The position numbers and the translations under genes were made by a program. This document shows positions 42,157-50,910 of a DNA stretch of 64,000 nucleotides, piece after piece. Every line of letters starts with the position of its first letter. The stretch's first letter is position 1. Location: positions 40,415 to 104,414 of the forward strand of contig JBAVEN010000054.1 in assembly GCA_049587755.1 (NCBI GenBank), given 5' to 3'. Source of the DNA: Bog-375 sp049587755 (GTDB lineage Bacteria > Acidobacteriota > Terriglobia > Bryobacterales > Bryobacteraceae). A model generated the notes under the pieces. It was not told the origin of the DNA. It saw nothing but the letters and a program-made list of their open reading frames with translations, and did not search any database.

Positions 42157-42606
42157 ATGGCCTTGACTGGGTCAGCTATCTCGGCGATAGACGAGGGCCA
42201 ATTCGACGCGATGCGTCCGCCCGCCATGGTCAGCCATTTTCCAGCCGACCTTCGCGATACCAGCCTTGAATACAGCGGTATCTACGAAGATGGGTGGGTC
42301 TCGGAGTCGAGCTTTCTGCGGCTGCGGCAGCCGGAGAATTGCCCAGTGTTGAGGATTCGTTCGAGGCAGCCTGGACTCTCGCCGCTAGCCTCCGCGCTTC
42401 GAGTCGTAGTCGGCGGAGTGACAGTCGCTCAAGTCGCGCTGAAGATGGGCGAGAATGACCTGAAGATCCCGCTGGTGGGTCAGTCTGGGATTCAGCGAGT
42501 CGAACTCCATTTTGACCGCGCCACGAGGCTGCCCAGCCCGGATAACAGGCCGGCATCGGCGTTATTGCGTTCCGTCGGTTTCGAGCCGCTATCGAGTGAG
42601 CGCTAA
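42157..42606 (+). pseudogene. Detached C-terminal beta domain of a GT-C-like membrane protein
   Basis: The 149-aa frame is beta-rich: 'LEYSGIYEDGWVSESSFLRL', 'LRIRSRQPGLSPLASALRVVV', 'IQRVELHFDRATRLPSPDNR', ending 'SVGFEPLSSER'. Layout and several positions (GW start, late L-P-x-x-D/Y-R, final hydrophobic strand) parallel the C-terminus of the 939-aa membrane protein at 36579. There is no signal peptide, membrane part or ribosome site, so it looks like the tail of a lost paralogue whose body was replaced by the DUF1016 fragment to the left. A small functional protein is less likely. Confidence 0.5.
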
Positions 42607-42659
42607 GCGCTGCTACCGGGTCGCGGAGGTCGCCGCCCAGCGGAGGATAACAGAGGCAG

Positions 42660-42688
42660 TTGCGCCCATGCGCGGGACGGATCATAAT
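42660..42688 (+). promoter_or_regulatory. Candidate promoter of the pyrimidine-degradation operon
   Basis: TTGCGC (42660-42665), 17-bp spacer, CATAAT (42683-42688). It lies 33 bases before ATG 42721, with an AGGGAGGG ribosome site in between. It would drive all six genes to 50463. Confidence 0.45.
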
Positions 42689-42720
42689 AAGCCCCATCGC
42701 TATTGTCGTCAGGGAGGGTC

Positions 42721-43590
42721 ATGTCCCGTCTCGTTCGCTGTTCGCTGATCCAGGCGTCCAATGCCGCAAAGCCGGACGCCTCAATGGAAGAAACCAAGCA
42801 GGCCATGATTGCCAAGCACCTGGCGTACATCCGCCAGGCGGCCGGGGCCGGCGCCCAGATCGTCTGCCTGCAGGAGATGTTCTACGGGCCGTACTTCTGT
42901 GCCGAACAGACCGCACGCTGGTACGATTTCACCGAGCCCATCCCGGACGGGCCCACCGTCCGCCTGATGCAGGAGCAGGCGCGGCAGCATCGCCTGGCGC
43001 TCATCGTGCCGCTCTACGAGCGCGAGCAAGAGGGCGTCTATTACAACACCGCCGCCGTCATTCACAACGACGGCACCTACCTTGGCAAGTACCGCAAGAC
43101 GCACATCCCGCACGTCGCTCCCGGGTTCTGGGAGAAATTCTATTTCCGCCCCGGCAATCTGGGTTACCCGGTGTTCGACCTGGGATTCGCCCGGATCGGC
43201 GTCTACATCTGCTACGACCGCCATTTTCCCGAGGGGGCACGCGCGCTCGGTCTGAACGGCGCCGAGATTGTCTTCAACCCGTCTGCCACTGTAGCCGGAC
43301 TCAGCGAATACCTCTGGAAGCTGGAGCAGCCGGCGCACGCCGTGGCCAACGGGTATTTCATCGCGGCCATCAACCGCGTGGGTGTCGAGGCGCCGTGGAA
43401 CATCGGCGAATTCTACGGCTCCAGCTATTTCTGCGATCCGCGAGGGCAAATTATGGCGCAGGCTTCGCGCGATCGCGATGAAGTGCTGACCGCCGACCTC
43501 GATCTCGACATGATCTCCGAGGTACGCAAGACGTGGCAATTCTTTCGCGACCGCCGGCCCGACCTCTACCAGCCCCTGGTGCAGCCATGA
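42721..43590 (+). CDS. pydC: Beta-ureidopropionase (nitrilase superfamily)
   Basis: This enzyme hydrolyses N-carbamoyl-beta-alanine (or the beta-aminoisobutyrate form) to the beta-amino acid, CO2 and ammonia. The start is ATG 42721 behind GGAGG; 289 aa. The catalytic triad is Glu52 ('LQEMFYGP'), Lys127 ('KYRKTHIP') and Cys164 ('YICYDRHFPE'). N-carbamoylputrescine amidase has a near-identical fold, but the operon with preTA and dihydropyrimidinase makes the pyrimidine role much more likely. Its stop overlaps the preT ATG (ATGA). Confidence 0.9.
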   Translation: MSRLVRCSLIQASNAAKPDASMEETKQAMIAKHLAYIRQAAGAGAQIVCLQEMFYGPYFCAEQTARWYDFTEPIPDGPTVRLMQEQARQHRLALIVPLYEREQEGVYYNTAAVIHNDGTYLGKYRKTHIPHVAPGFWEKFYFRPGNLGYPVFDLGFARIGVYICYDRHFPEGARALGLNGAEIVFNPSATVAGLSEYLWKLEQPAHAVANGYFIAAINRVGVEAPWNIGEFYGSSYFCDPRGQIMAQASRDRDEVLTADLDLDMISEVRKTWQFFRDRRPDLYQPLVQP

Positions 43591-44921
43591 CGCCCATTCC
43601 GCGCAATCTGCAGCGGTTTCCAGAGCTGCATCCGCCCTTCGACGGGCCCTCCGCTGTCACCGAGGCGAATCGCTGCCTCTACTGCTTCGACGCTCCTTGC
43701 GCGGGGGCGTGTCCGACCCATATCGACGTGCCACGGTTCATCAGAAAGATATCGAGCGGCAATTTGCGCGGCGCGGCTTGGACGATTCTGGATGCGAACA
43801 TTCTGGGGCTCAGTTGTTCTCGCGTGTGTCCGGTGGAGGTGCTGTGCGAAGGGGCCTGCGTGTTGCACCAGCAGAATCGCAAGCCGATTGAGATCGCGCG
43901 GCTGCAACGGCATGCGTTGGAGCAGGGCGGGGTGGGCGCGCATGAGCTGTTGGCGGCGCGGGCGAACCACCTGCCCGGCTCGCCGCCTGTGGCCTGCATC
44001 GGCGGCGGGCCGGCTTCGCTCGCCTGCGCGGCCGAGCTTCGCTTGCGCGGGCACCGCGTCACCATCTTCGACGACCGGCCCTTGCCCGGCGGGCTCAACA
44101 CCTACGGCGTGGCGGAATACAAGCTGCGGCCGGCGGATTCGCTGCGCGAGGTGGAGATGATCCGCTCGCTCGGCGTGGAATTCCGGCAAGCGTCGGTGGG
44201 CGATGGCGTGTCGCTCGACGATCTCGAATCCGGCTACGCGCTCGTCTTTCTGGGGATGGGATTGGGCTCCATGCAACGGCTGGGCATTCCGGGGGAAGAC
44301 CTGGGCGGCGTCATCGATGCGCTCCGCTTCATCGAGCGCTACAAGACGACGCACGATGTGGAAGTCGGCCGGCGCGTGGTGGTCATCGGCGGCGGCAACA
44401 CCGCCATTGACGCAGCCAACGCCGCGCGCAGGTTGGGCGCCGAAGAAGTCCACCTCTTCTATCGCCGGACGGAGCGCGAAATGCCGGCGTTCCGGTCCGA
44501 GTACGACCATTCGAAAGTGGAGGGCGTCCGTTTCCACTGGCTGGCGCAGCCCACGGAGATTGCCGGCTTCGAGGGCCGTGCGGTGGCCGTGAAATTCTCG
44601 AAAACGCAGCTCGGCGAGCCTGACGCCGCCGGCCGGCGCCGCGCGGTTGCGGTTCCCGGTGCGGAGTTCGAATTCGTCTGCGATATGGTGATTCCCGCCG
44701 TCGGGCAGTCGCGTCTGGCGGGCGTGTTGCACGCGACGCGTGCTATCGAGCTGCACAACGGCATGATCCAGGTGGACCGGCCCACCGGGCGCACTTCGAA
44801 TCCCAGGTATTATGCCGGCGGCGATTGCGTGAACGGCGGCCGGGAAGTGGTGGATGCAGTGGCCGACGGCAAACGCGCCGCCATTGCCATGGCCGCCAGT
44901 CTGGAGGCGCAGCGTGGCTGA
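43587..44921 (+). CDS. preT: NAD(P)-dependent dihydropyrimidine dehydrogenase, PreT subunit
   Basis: PreT takes electrons from NAD(P)H and passes them to PreA for uracil/thymine reduction. 444 aa from ATG 43587. Two N-terminal four-cysteine groups bind [4Fe-4S] clusters: C30, C33, C38, C42 and C77, C81, C87, C91. FAD and NAD Rossmann motifs are 'VACIGGGPASLACAAEL' (~residue 131) and 'VVVIGGGNTAIDAANAARR'. It resembles the small subunit of glutamate synthase, but the neighbours identify it. Its stop overlaps the preA start by 8 bases. Confidence 0.92.
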   Translation: MTPIPRNLQRFPELHPPFDGPSAVTEANRCLYCFDAPCAGACPTHIDVPRFIRKISSGNLRGAAWTILDANILGLSCSRVCPVEVLCEGACVLHQQNRKPIEIARLQRHALEQGGVGAHELLAARANHLPGSPPVACIGGGPASLACAAELRLRGHRVTIFDDRPLPGGLNTYGVAEYKLRPADSLREVEMIRSLGVEFRQASVGDGVSLDDLESGYALVFLGMGLGSMQRLGIPGEDLGGVIDALRFIERYKTTHDVEVGRRVVVIGGGNTAIDAANAARRLGAEEVHLFYRRTEREMPAFRSEYDHSKVEGVRFHWLAQPTEIAGFEGRAVAVKFSKTQLGEPDAAGRRRAVAVPGAEFEFVCDMVIPAVGQSRLAGVLHATRAIELHNGMIQVDRPTGRTSNPRYYAGGDCVNGGREVVDAVADGKRAAIAMAASLEAQRG

Positions 44922-46242
44922 TCTCACCACCAATTTCGCCGGCATCCGCTGCCCCAATCCGTTCTGGCTCGCTTCCGGCCCGCCTACCAATTCGAGCGAA
45001 CAAGTGATGCGCGCCTTCGATGCCGGCTGGGGCGGCGCGGTGTGGAAGACCATCGGCGAGCCAATCGTCAACGTCTCCTCGCGCTACTCCTCGGTCGATT
45101 GGAACAACCAGCGGATGATGGGGCTGAACAACATCGAGCTCATCACCGACCGGCCGATCGAAACGAACCTGCGCGAAATCGCCGAGGTGAAGAAGCGCTA
45201 CCCGAATCACGCCGTGATCGCCTCGCTGATGGTGGAATCGAAGCGCGAGACGTGGCACGAGATTGTCAAGCGCTCGGAAGATGCCGGCGCCGATGGGCTG
45301 GAGTTGAACTTCGGTTGTCCGCACGGCATGAGCGAGCGGGGCATGGGTTCGGCGGTCGGCCAGGTGCCCGATTATTCGTCGATGATCACGGAGTGGGTGA
45401 AGGAAGTGGCGCGCACCCCGGTGCTGGTGAAACTCACACCCAACGTTACGGACATCCGCGCGGTGGCGCGGGCCGCCAGGCGCGGCGGCGCCGACGGCCT
45501 CTCGGCCATCAACACCATCAATTCCATCACCGGCATCGATCTCGATACCTTCATCCCGCGTCCCAACGTGGGCGGCTATTCGGCCCATGGCGGTTACTGC
45601 GGCCCCGCGGTCAAGCCGATTGCGTTGCACCTGGTGCAGCAGATCGCCTCCGATCCTGAGGTGGGGCTGCCCATCTCGGGCATCGGCGGAATTTCGGGCT
45701 GGCGCGAAGCGGCGGAATTCTTCTTGCTGGGTTGCGGCACGGTGCAGGTGTGCACGGCCGCGATGCACTACGGGTTCCGCATCGTCGAGGATATGATCGA
45801 CGGGCTCAGCAACTGGATGGATGAGAAGGGATTTCGCACGCTCGACGATTTTCGCGGGATCTCGCTTGGTCGTATCAATGAGTGGAAGCACCTCGATCTG
45901 AATTACAAGATTGTGGCGCGCATCGATGCGGACAAGTGCATTGGCTGCGATTTGTGCTACATCGCGTGCTGGGATGGCGCGCATCAATGCATTCATCTCG
46001 ACGGCCACCTGGCGCCGGCGGCGGTGGAAGCAGCCGGCCGTTCGAGGATTGCGGTGACGCCGATCGCCAAACTGGACGCGGGAAAGGCTGAGGCTCCGAA
46101 GCGGATTCCCAAAGTGGACGAGGCGGAATGCGTGGGCTGTAATCTCTGCTGGCTGGTGTGCCCGGTGCCGGGGTGCATCGCCATGGAGCAGGTGGATTCG
46201 GGGAAAACGCCGGAATCGTGGGAGCAGCGTACAAGGTCATGA
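44914..46242 (+). CDS. preA: Dihydropyrimidine dehydrogenase, PreA subunit
   Basis: This subunit reduces uracil and thymine to the 5,6-dihydro forms. GTG 44914 (VADLTTNFAGIRCPNPF) is the start; 442 aa. The FMN-binding TIM barrel shows 'ELNFGCPHGMSERGMGSAVG' and 'LTPNVTDIRAVARAA'. The position of the mammalian active-site cysteine (LACGQ) is Val in 'GSAVGQ', which I believe is usual for bacterial PreA. The C-terminus carries two ferredoxin clusters: 'DKCIGCDLCYIACWDG' and 'AECVGCNLCWLVCPVPGC'. It overlaps the dihydropyrimidinase ATG. Confidence 0.94.
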   Translation: MADLTTNFAGIRCPNPFWLASGPPTNSSEQVMRAFDAGWGGAVWKTIGEPIVNVSSRYSSVDWNNQRMMGLNNIELITDRPIETNLREIAEVKKRYPNHAVIASLMVESKRETWHEIVKRSEDAGADGLELNFGCPHGMSERGMGSAVGQVPDYSSMITEWVKEVARTPVLVKLTPNVTDIRAVARAARRGGADGLSAINTINSITGIDLDTFIPRPNVGGYSAHGGYCGPAVKPIALHLVQQIASDPEVGLPISGIGGISGWREAAEFFLLGCGTVQVCTAAMHYGFRIVEDMIDGLSNWMDEKGFRTLDDFRGISLGRINEWKHLDLNYKIVARIDADKCIGCDLCYIACWDGAHQCIHLDGHLAPAAVEAAGRSRIAVTPIAKLDAGKAEAPKRIPKVDEAECVGCNLCWLVCPVPGCIAMEQVDSGKTPESWEQRTRS

Positions 46243-47627
46243 AGACGCTTATCAAGAACGGTACCGTGGTCACGGCTCGCGAGACCACCCAGGCCGACGT
46301 CCTGATTGAGGACGGCCGAATCGCGGAAGTGGCGCCGGGGCTGAACCGCGGGGCTGACCGGACTGTTGACGCCGCGGGGCTCTTCGTGCTTCCGGGCGGC
46401 ATCGATGCCCACACCCACCTCGACATGCCGTTCGGCGGCACCACATCCGCCGACGATTTCGAAACCGGGACGCGGGCGGCGGCGTTCGGCGGCACCACCT
46501 CGATTGTCGATTTCGCCATCCAGGGCCGCGGCACGCGCATGCGCGACGCGCTCGATACCTGGTGGAAGAAGGCGGAGGGACGCGCCGTCATCGATTACGG
46601 CCTGCACATGATTGTCACCGACCTGGCGGGCGCCGGCCTGGAAGACATGGACGACATGGTGCGCGAAGGCGTCGCCAGCTTCAAGCTCTTCATGGCCTAC
46701 CCGAACGTGTTGATGGTGGACGATGCCACCATCTTCAAGGCGCTTTCCCAGACCGCCAAGAACGGCGCTCTGATCTGCATGCACGCGGAAAACGGCAGCG
46801 TGATCGACGTGATAATTGCCCGGGCGCTGGCGGAAGGGAAAACCGCGCCGATCTATCATGCACTCACTCGGCCGCCGCGCGCCGAAGCGGAAGCGGTGCA
46901 TCGCGCCATCGCCATGGCAGAGATCGCCGGCGCGCCGGTCTACATCGTGCACCTTTCTTGCGAGGACGCACTCAACGAGGTGCGCGAGGCGCGCGACCGC
47001 GGCGTTCCGGCCTATGCCGAGACGTGCCCGCAATACCTGCTGCTTTCCATCGACGAGCTGAAGCGCCCAAATTTCGAAGGCGCGAAGTACGTGTTCACGC
47101 CGCCATTGCGCCCCAAAGAGAATCAGCCGAAGCTGTGGGACGGCCTCAAGCACGACCACCTGCAAGTGGTCTCGACCGACCATTGCCCTTTCTGTTTCGC
47201 CGATCAGAAGGTGCTGGGTAAAGACGATTTCACCAAGATCCCCAACGGCGGTCCGGGCATCGAAAACCGTTTGCAGTTGATCTACCACCACGGTGTGAAC
47301 AGCGGCAAGCTTTCGCTGAACCGGTTCGTCGAGATCACCTCTACTGCACCGGCCCGCATCTTCGGCATGTATCCGAAAAAGGGCGAGATCGCGCCCGCCA
47401 GCGACGCCGACTTGGTGCTCTGGGACCCGAACGAGCTCTACACCATCAGCGCGAAAACGCACCATATGCGGGTGGACTATTCGATGTTCGAGGGCTTTGA
47501 GGTGCGCGGCAACGCGCGCACAGTGATTTCGCGCGGCGAGGTGATTGTCGATCGCGGCCAGTTTCTGGGCAAGCCGGGGCGCGGGCAATATTTGAAACGG
47601 ACGGCGCACGGAGGCGCATGGAAGTGA
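46239..47627 (+). CDS. hydA: Dihydropyrimidinase
   Basis: It opens dihydrouracil or dihydrothymine to the N-carbamoyl-beta-amino acid. The start is ATG 46239, overlapping the preA stop; 462 aa. Metal ligands are H58/H60 in 'GGIDAHTHLDMPFG', the carbamylated Lys149 in 'ASFKLFMAYPN', later histidines in 'ICMHAENGS' and 'PVYIVHLSCEDA', and the aspartate in 'DNADP'-equivalent 'STDHCPF'. D-hydantoinase is the close relative, but context favours pyrimidines. It overlaps the permease gene by 10 bases. Confidence 0.93.
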   Translation: MKTLIKNGTVVTARETTQADVLIEDGRIAEVAPGLNRGADRTVDAAGLFVLPGGIDAHTHLDMPFGGTTSADDFETGTRAAAFGGTTSIVDFAIQGRGTRMRDALDTWWKKAEGRAVIDYGLHMIVTDLAGAGLEDMDDMVREGVASFKLFMAYPNVLMVDDATIFKALSQTAKNGALICMHAENGSVIDVIIARALAEGKTAPIYHALTRPPRAEAEAVHRAIAMAEIAGAPVYIVHLSCEDALNEVREARDRGVPAYAETCPQYLLLSIDELKRPNFEGAKYVFTPPLRPKENQPKLWDGLKHDHLQVVSTDHCPFCFADQKVLGKDDFTKIPNGGPGIENRLQLIYHHGVNSGKLSLNRFVEITSTAPARIFGMYPKKGEIAPASDADLVLWDPNELYTISAKTHHMRVDYSMFEGFEVRGNARTVISRGEVIVDRGQFLGKPGRGQYLKRTAHGGAWK

Positions 47628-49057
47628 CGCCGGAGCAAGGCCCGCCTCGCCACGACCCGTCGCTGTACAACCCGGACCTTGCCGCCGTGCCGCAGTCGCG
47701 GCGTACCTGGGGACTGTACAATTACGTTTCGCTCTGGGTCGCTATGTCGGTGTGCATTCCCACCTACATGCTGGCCTCGGGGCTGATTGCGGGCGGCATG
47801 AGTTGGTGGCAGGCCATCCTCACCATCCTGCTGGGCAACCTGATAGTGCTGGTTCCCATGCTGCTGAACGCCCATGCCGGCGCCAAATACGGCATCCCGT
47901 TTCCGGTGTTCGTGCGCGCGTCGTTTGGAGTGCGCGGCGCCAACATTCCGGCGGTACTGCGCGCCCTGGTGGCTTGCGGCTGGTTCGGCATCCAGACTTG
48001 GATCGGCGGCCGGGCCATCTACTCCATGCTCAGAATTCTGTGGCCCGGCACGGCCCATATGCCGGGCGGCATCTGGGTCTGCTTCTTCGCATTTTGGGCG
48101 CTCAACATCGTGGTGATCATCCGCGGCATCGAAACCATCAAGTTTCTGGAAGGCATCGGCGCGCCGTTCATGCTGGGCATCGGGCTGCTGCTGCTCTGGT
48201 GGATTACCGGCAGGGCCGGCGGCCTCGGACCGGTGCTGACGGCGCACAGCAGGTTCCAGACGGCGGGCGAATTCTTCCGCTTCTTCGTGCCGTCGCTGAC
48301 CGGCATGGTGGGGTTCTGGGCCACGGTGGCGCTCAACATCCCCGATTTCACACGCTACGCAAAATCGCAAAAGGCGCAGATGGTGGGCCAGGCGCTGGGG
48401 CTGCCCATCGCGATGACGCTGTATTCGTTCATTGGCGTGGCCGTCACGTCGGCGTCGGTGGTGCTGTTCGGCGAAGCGATATGGGACCCGGTGGCGCTAC
48501 TGGGCAGGTTCAACCAGCCGGTGGTGGCGTTGGTGGCTCTAATCGCGCTGGTGATGGCCACGCTCAATACCAACGTCGCCGCCAACGTGGTTTCGCCCTC
48601 CAACGATTTTTCGAACCTCAATCCCCGCCGGATTTCCTTCCGCACCGGAGGCTTGATCACCGGCGTGATTGGCGTGCTGATGATGCCGTGGAAGCTGCTG
48701 AGCGATTTCAGCGCGTACATTTTCGGATGGCTGGTGGGATACTCGGCGCTGCTCGGCCCGATTGCCGGCGTCATGATCGCCGATTATTTCCTGGTGCGGC
48801 ACGCGCGCCTCAAGGTGGACGATCTCTATCGCCGCGGCGGAATCTACGAATACGAAAGCGGGGTCAACTGGCAGGCGGTGATCGCCCTGGCGGCGGGCAT
48901 CGCCGTGGCGCTGCTAGGGCTGGTGATTCCACCTCTGCGATGGCTCTACGATTACGCCTGGTTTGTCGGCTTCGGCGTTGCCGGGGCCTTGTATGTGGTG
49001 CTGATGCAGCGCGTGACCGCGCCTGCCGCTTTGCCTGAATGGGAGGGAGAAGGATGA
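47618..49057 (+). CDS. NCS1-family nucleobase:cation symporter
   Basis: This is a 479-aa inner-membrane importer with twelve transmembrane helices. The N-terminal 'SLYNPDLAAVPQSRRTWGLYN' and first helix 'YVSLWVAMSVCIPTYMLASG' are typical of NCS1 (PucI/FurE/Mhp1). 'ASFGVRGANIPAVLRALVACG' and 'NIPDFTRYAKSQKAQ' are further family signatures. Uracil or thymine (or dihydropyrimidine) uptake is inferred from the operon. It is coupled upstream and overlaps the next gene's ATG by 4 bases behind GGGAGGGAGAAGG. Confidence 0.9.
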   Translation: MEVTPEQGPPRHDPSLYNPDLAAVPQSRRTWGLYNYVSLWVAMSVCIPTYMLASGLIAGGMSWWQAILTILLGNLIVLVPMLLNAHAGAKYGIPFPVFVRASFGVRGANIPAVLRALVACGWFGIQTWIGGRAIYSMLRILWPGTAHMPGGIWVCFFAFWALNIVVIIRGIETIKFLEGIGAPFMLGIGLLLLWWITGRAGGLGPVLTAHSRFQTAGEFFRFFVPSLTGMVGFWATVALNIPDFTRYAKSQKAQMVGQALGLPIAMTLYSFIGVAVTSASVVLFGEAIWDPVALLGRFNQPVVALVALIALVMATLNTNVAANVVSPSNDFSNLNPRRISFRTGGLITGVIGVLMMPWKLLSDFSAYIFGWLVGYSALLGPIAGVMIADYFLVRHARLKVDDLYRRGGIYEYESGVNWQAVIALAAGIAVALLGLVIPPLRWLYDYAWFVGFGVAGALYVVLMQRVTAPAALPEWEGEG

Positions 49058-50463
49058 TTGCCAGTCAAAGCCGTACCCTGCATCCGGTGACTAACCCGGC
49101 CACCGGAGCCGTCCTGGCCGAAATTCCGTACGCGGCCGCCGAAGACGTGGACCGCGCCGTCCGCGCCGCGCACAATGCGTTTCTTACCTGGCGCGATGTC
49201 CCCGTGGTGGACCGGGTGCAGCCGCTCTACCGCTTCAAAGCGCTGCTTGAAAAGTACGCCGCGGAGGTGGCGGCGCTGCTGACCAGCGAAAACGGCAAGA
49301 CCGTGGAGGATGCCAAGGCCGAGGTGCGCCGCGCCATCCAAATGGTGGAAATGGCGTGCGGAATGCCCAGCCTGATGATGGGCGATTCGCTTAACGACGT
49401 CGCCAAAGACATCGACTGCAAGACCGTTCGCCAGCCGATAGGCGTGTGCGCCGGCATCACGCCGTTCAATTTCCCGGCGATGGTGCCGCTGTGGATGTAT
49501 CCCTTCGCCATCGCCTGCGGCAACGCCTTCGTGCTGAAGCCTTCCGAGAAAGTGCCACTGACTCCCGCTCGCATGGCCGACCTGCTGCACGAAGCCGGCC
49601 TGCCTCACGGTGTGCTGCATGTGATCGATGGCGACAAAGTCGCCGTGGATGCGCTGCTGCACCATCCGCTGGTGAAAGCCGTCTCGTTCGTTGGCTCCAC
49701 GCCGGTGGCCCGGTATATTTACGCCACTGCGTCGGCGCAGGGCAAACGCGTGCAGGCGCTGGGCGGCGCGAAGAATCACCTGGTGGTGATGCCCGATGCC
49801 GACATGCCGAAGACGGTGGAAGCTATCATCGGTTCTGCGTTCGGCGCCGCGGGGGAACGATGCCTGGCCGGTAGCGTCCTGGTTCCGGTGGGCGAAGCCG
49901 CGGGTCCGCTGCTCGACCTGCTGGTGAAGCGCACGCGCGCGCTGGCGGTGGGAGATGGCTCGCAAGCAGGCGTGGAGATGGGGCCGCTGGTCACCGGCGA
50001 TCATTGCGGGCGGGTGGCCGGTTACATCGAAAAAGGTGTGGCGGAAGGGGCAACGCCGTTGTGTGATGGCCGTAAGTTTCACTCCACCACCGGCGGGTTT
50101 TTCCTGGGTCCGACAATTTTCGACCACGTGACGCCAGAGATGATGATCGCCCGCGAGGAAATCTTCGGCCCGGTGCTTTCGGTAATCCGCGTCGACAGCC
50201 TGGACGACGCTATCGCACTGGTGAACCGGTCTCCCTATGGCAACGCGACATCCATTTTCACCGGCAGTGGCAAAGCGGCGCGAGAGTATTCATCGCACAT
50301 CGAAGTCGGCATGGTGGGGGTGAACGTGGGCGTAGCGGCGCCGATGGCGTTCTTCCCGTTCGCGGGCTGGAAGAACTCGTTCTTTGGGGATCTGCATGCG
50401 CACGGCAAGGATGCGGCGAGGTTCTACACCGAGCAGAAGGTGATTATGAGCCGGTGGTTCTAG
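49054..50463 (+). CDS. mmsA: CoA-acylating methylmalonate/malonate-semialdehyde dehydrogenase
   Basis: This is a 469-aa aldehyde dehydrogenase of the MmsA/IolA class. 'GVCAGITPFNFPAMVPLWMY' and 'FVLKPSEKVPLTPARMADLL' are the NAD-binding region; the nucleophile is Cys270 in 'GAAGERCLAGSV'. It oxidises malonate semialdehyde to acetyl-CoA or methylmalonate semialdehyde to propionyl-CoA, the end of beta-alanine/beta-aminoisobutyrate degradation. The beta-amino-acid transaminase needed before it is not in this operon. Last gene of the unit. Confidence 0.92.
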   Translation: MIASQSRTLHPVTNPATGAVLAEIPYAAAEDVDRAVRAAHNAFLTWRDVPVVDRVQPLYRFKALLEKYAAEVAALLTSENGKTVEDAKAEVRRAIQMVEMACGMPSLMMGDSLNDVAKDIDCKTVRQPIGVCAGITPFNFPAMVPLWMYPFAIACGNAFVLKPSEKVPLTPARMADLLHEAGLPHGVLHVIDGDKVAVDALLHHPLVKAVSFVGSTPVARYIYATASAQGKRVQALGGAKNHLVVMPDADMPKTVEAIIGSAFGAAGERCLAGSVLVPVGEAAGPLLDLLVKRTRALAVGDGSQAGVEMGPLVTGDHCGRVAGYIEKGVAEGATPLCDGRKFHSTTGGFFLGPTIFDHVTPEMMIAREEIFGPVLSVIRVDSLDDAIALVNRSPYGNATSIFTGSGKAAREYSSHIEVGMVGVNVGVAAPMAFFPFAGWKNSFFGDLHAHGKDAARFYTEQKVIMSRWF

Positions 50464-50510
50464 GAATTTTGGGCGCCGTGCCGCAGGAGGTCACAGGAGG
50501 TCATGTGAAA

Positions 50511-50524
50511 CAGCCGGCCGGCTG
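50511..50524. repeat. Perfect 14-bp palindrome after mmsA
   Basis: CAGCCGGCCGGCTG lies 48 bases after the mmsA stop. It is preceded by the direct repeat AGGAGGTCACAGGAGGTCA (50485-50503). No T-tract follows. It could be a protein-binding site or a processing hairpin. Confidence 0.35.
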
Positions 50525-50589
50525 CAGCGCCGGGATGAACGGCTGAGGGAGCTAATGTTCTTCTCGCGGTCCGCCGATCCATTAGTTGC

Positions 50590-50910
50590 ATGGTGGCGGA
50601 CGACCTCATTCAACTCGAGATCATGCTGAACCGGTTTCGCAAGCTGATAGCCGAGCTGATGCGCGGGGCGGTAGCGCGCAACGCTTTTCAGCCGTGGGAA
50701 ATCGAGATCCTGATGGACTTTCGGAGCTGTGCGTTGGCTCCCCGGCGCCGGATGGAAACGCTGCGGCAGTACCAGCGGGCAGTGGAGAAGCAAATGGAGA
50801 CGGGCCCCGGGCCACCCATGAAGCTTTCCGACTTCCTTCAGCAGAAGATGATGCGCCGGCCTTCGACGCGGTACGCGCCGGCCAGAACCAGCCGGATGGC
50901 TTCCGAATAG
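50590..50910 (+). CDS. Small unknown helical protein, 106 aa
   Basis: The first ~85 residues look coding: 'MVADDLIQLEIMLNRFRKLI', 'FQPWEIEILMDFRSCALAPRR', 'LRQYQRAVEKQMETG', with 'PPMKLSDFLQQK' as a cap. The last ~24 residues are antisense to the 3' end of purN and arginine-rich, so the true tail is uncertain. I associate the 'PWE+EIL+D+..C.+..R+R...L..Y..+V...' pattern with lineage-specific acidobacterial proteins. The function is unknown. It follows the mmsA operon by 126 bp without a clear promoter. Confidence 0.6.
   Translation: MVADDLIQLEIMLNRFRKLIAELMRGAVARNAFQPWEIEILMDFRSCALAPRRRMETLRQYQRAVEKQMETGPGPPMKLSDFLQQKMMRRPSTRYAPARTSRMASE

Noticed and set aside
44914..46242. Loss of the catalytic cysteine in PreA (Val at the mammalian LACGQ position)
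   Set aside because: As far as I recall, bacterial PreA proteins normally lack this cysteine, so it is a subfamily trait and not a defect.
45993..47609. 538-aa minus-strand frame over preA/dihydropyrimidinase
   Set aside because: It covers two well-identified genes and is rich in H, R and V typical of antisense reading of GC-rich DNA.
50485..50503. Direct repeat AGGAGGTCACAGGAGGTCA as a CRISPR-like start
   Set aside because: Only two short units without spacers; no CRISPR array exists anywhere in the window.
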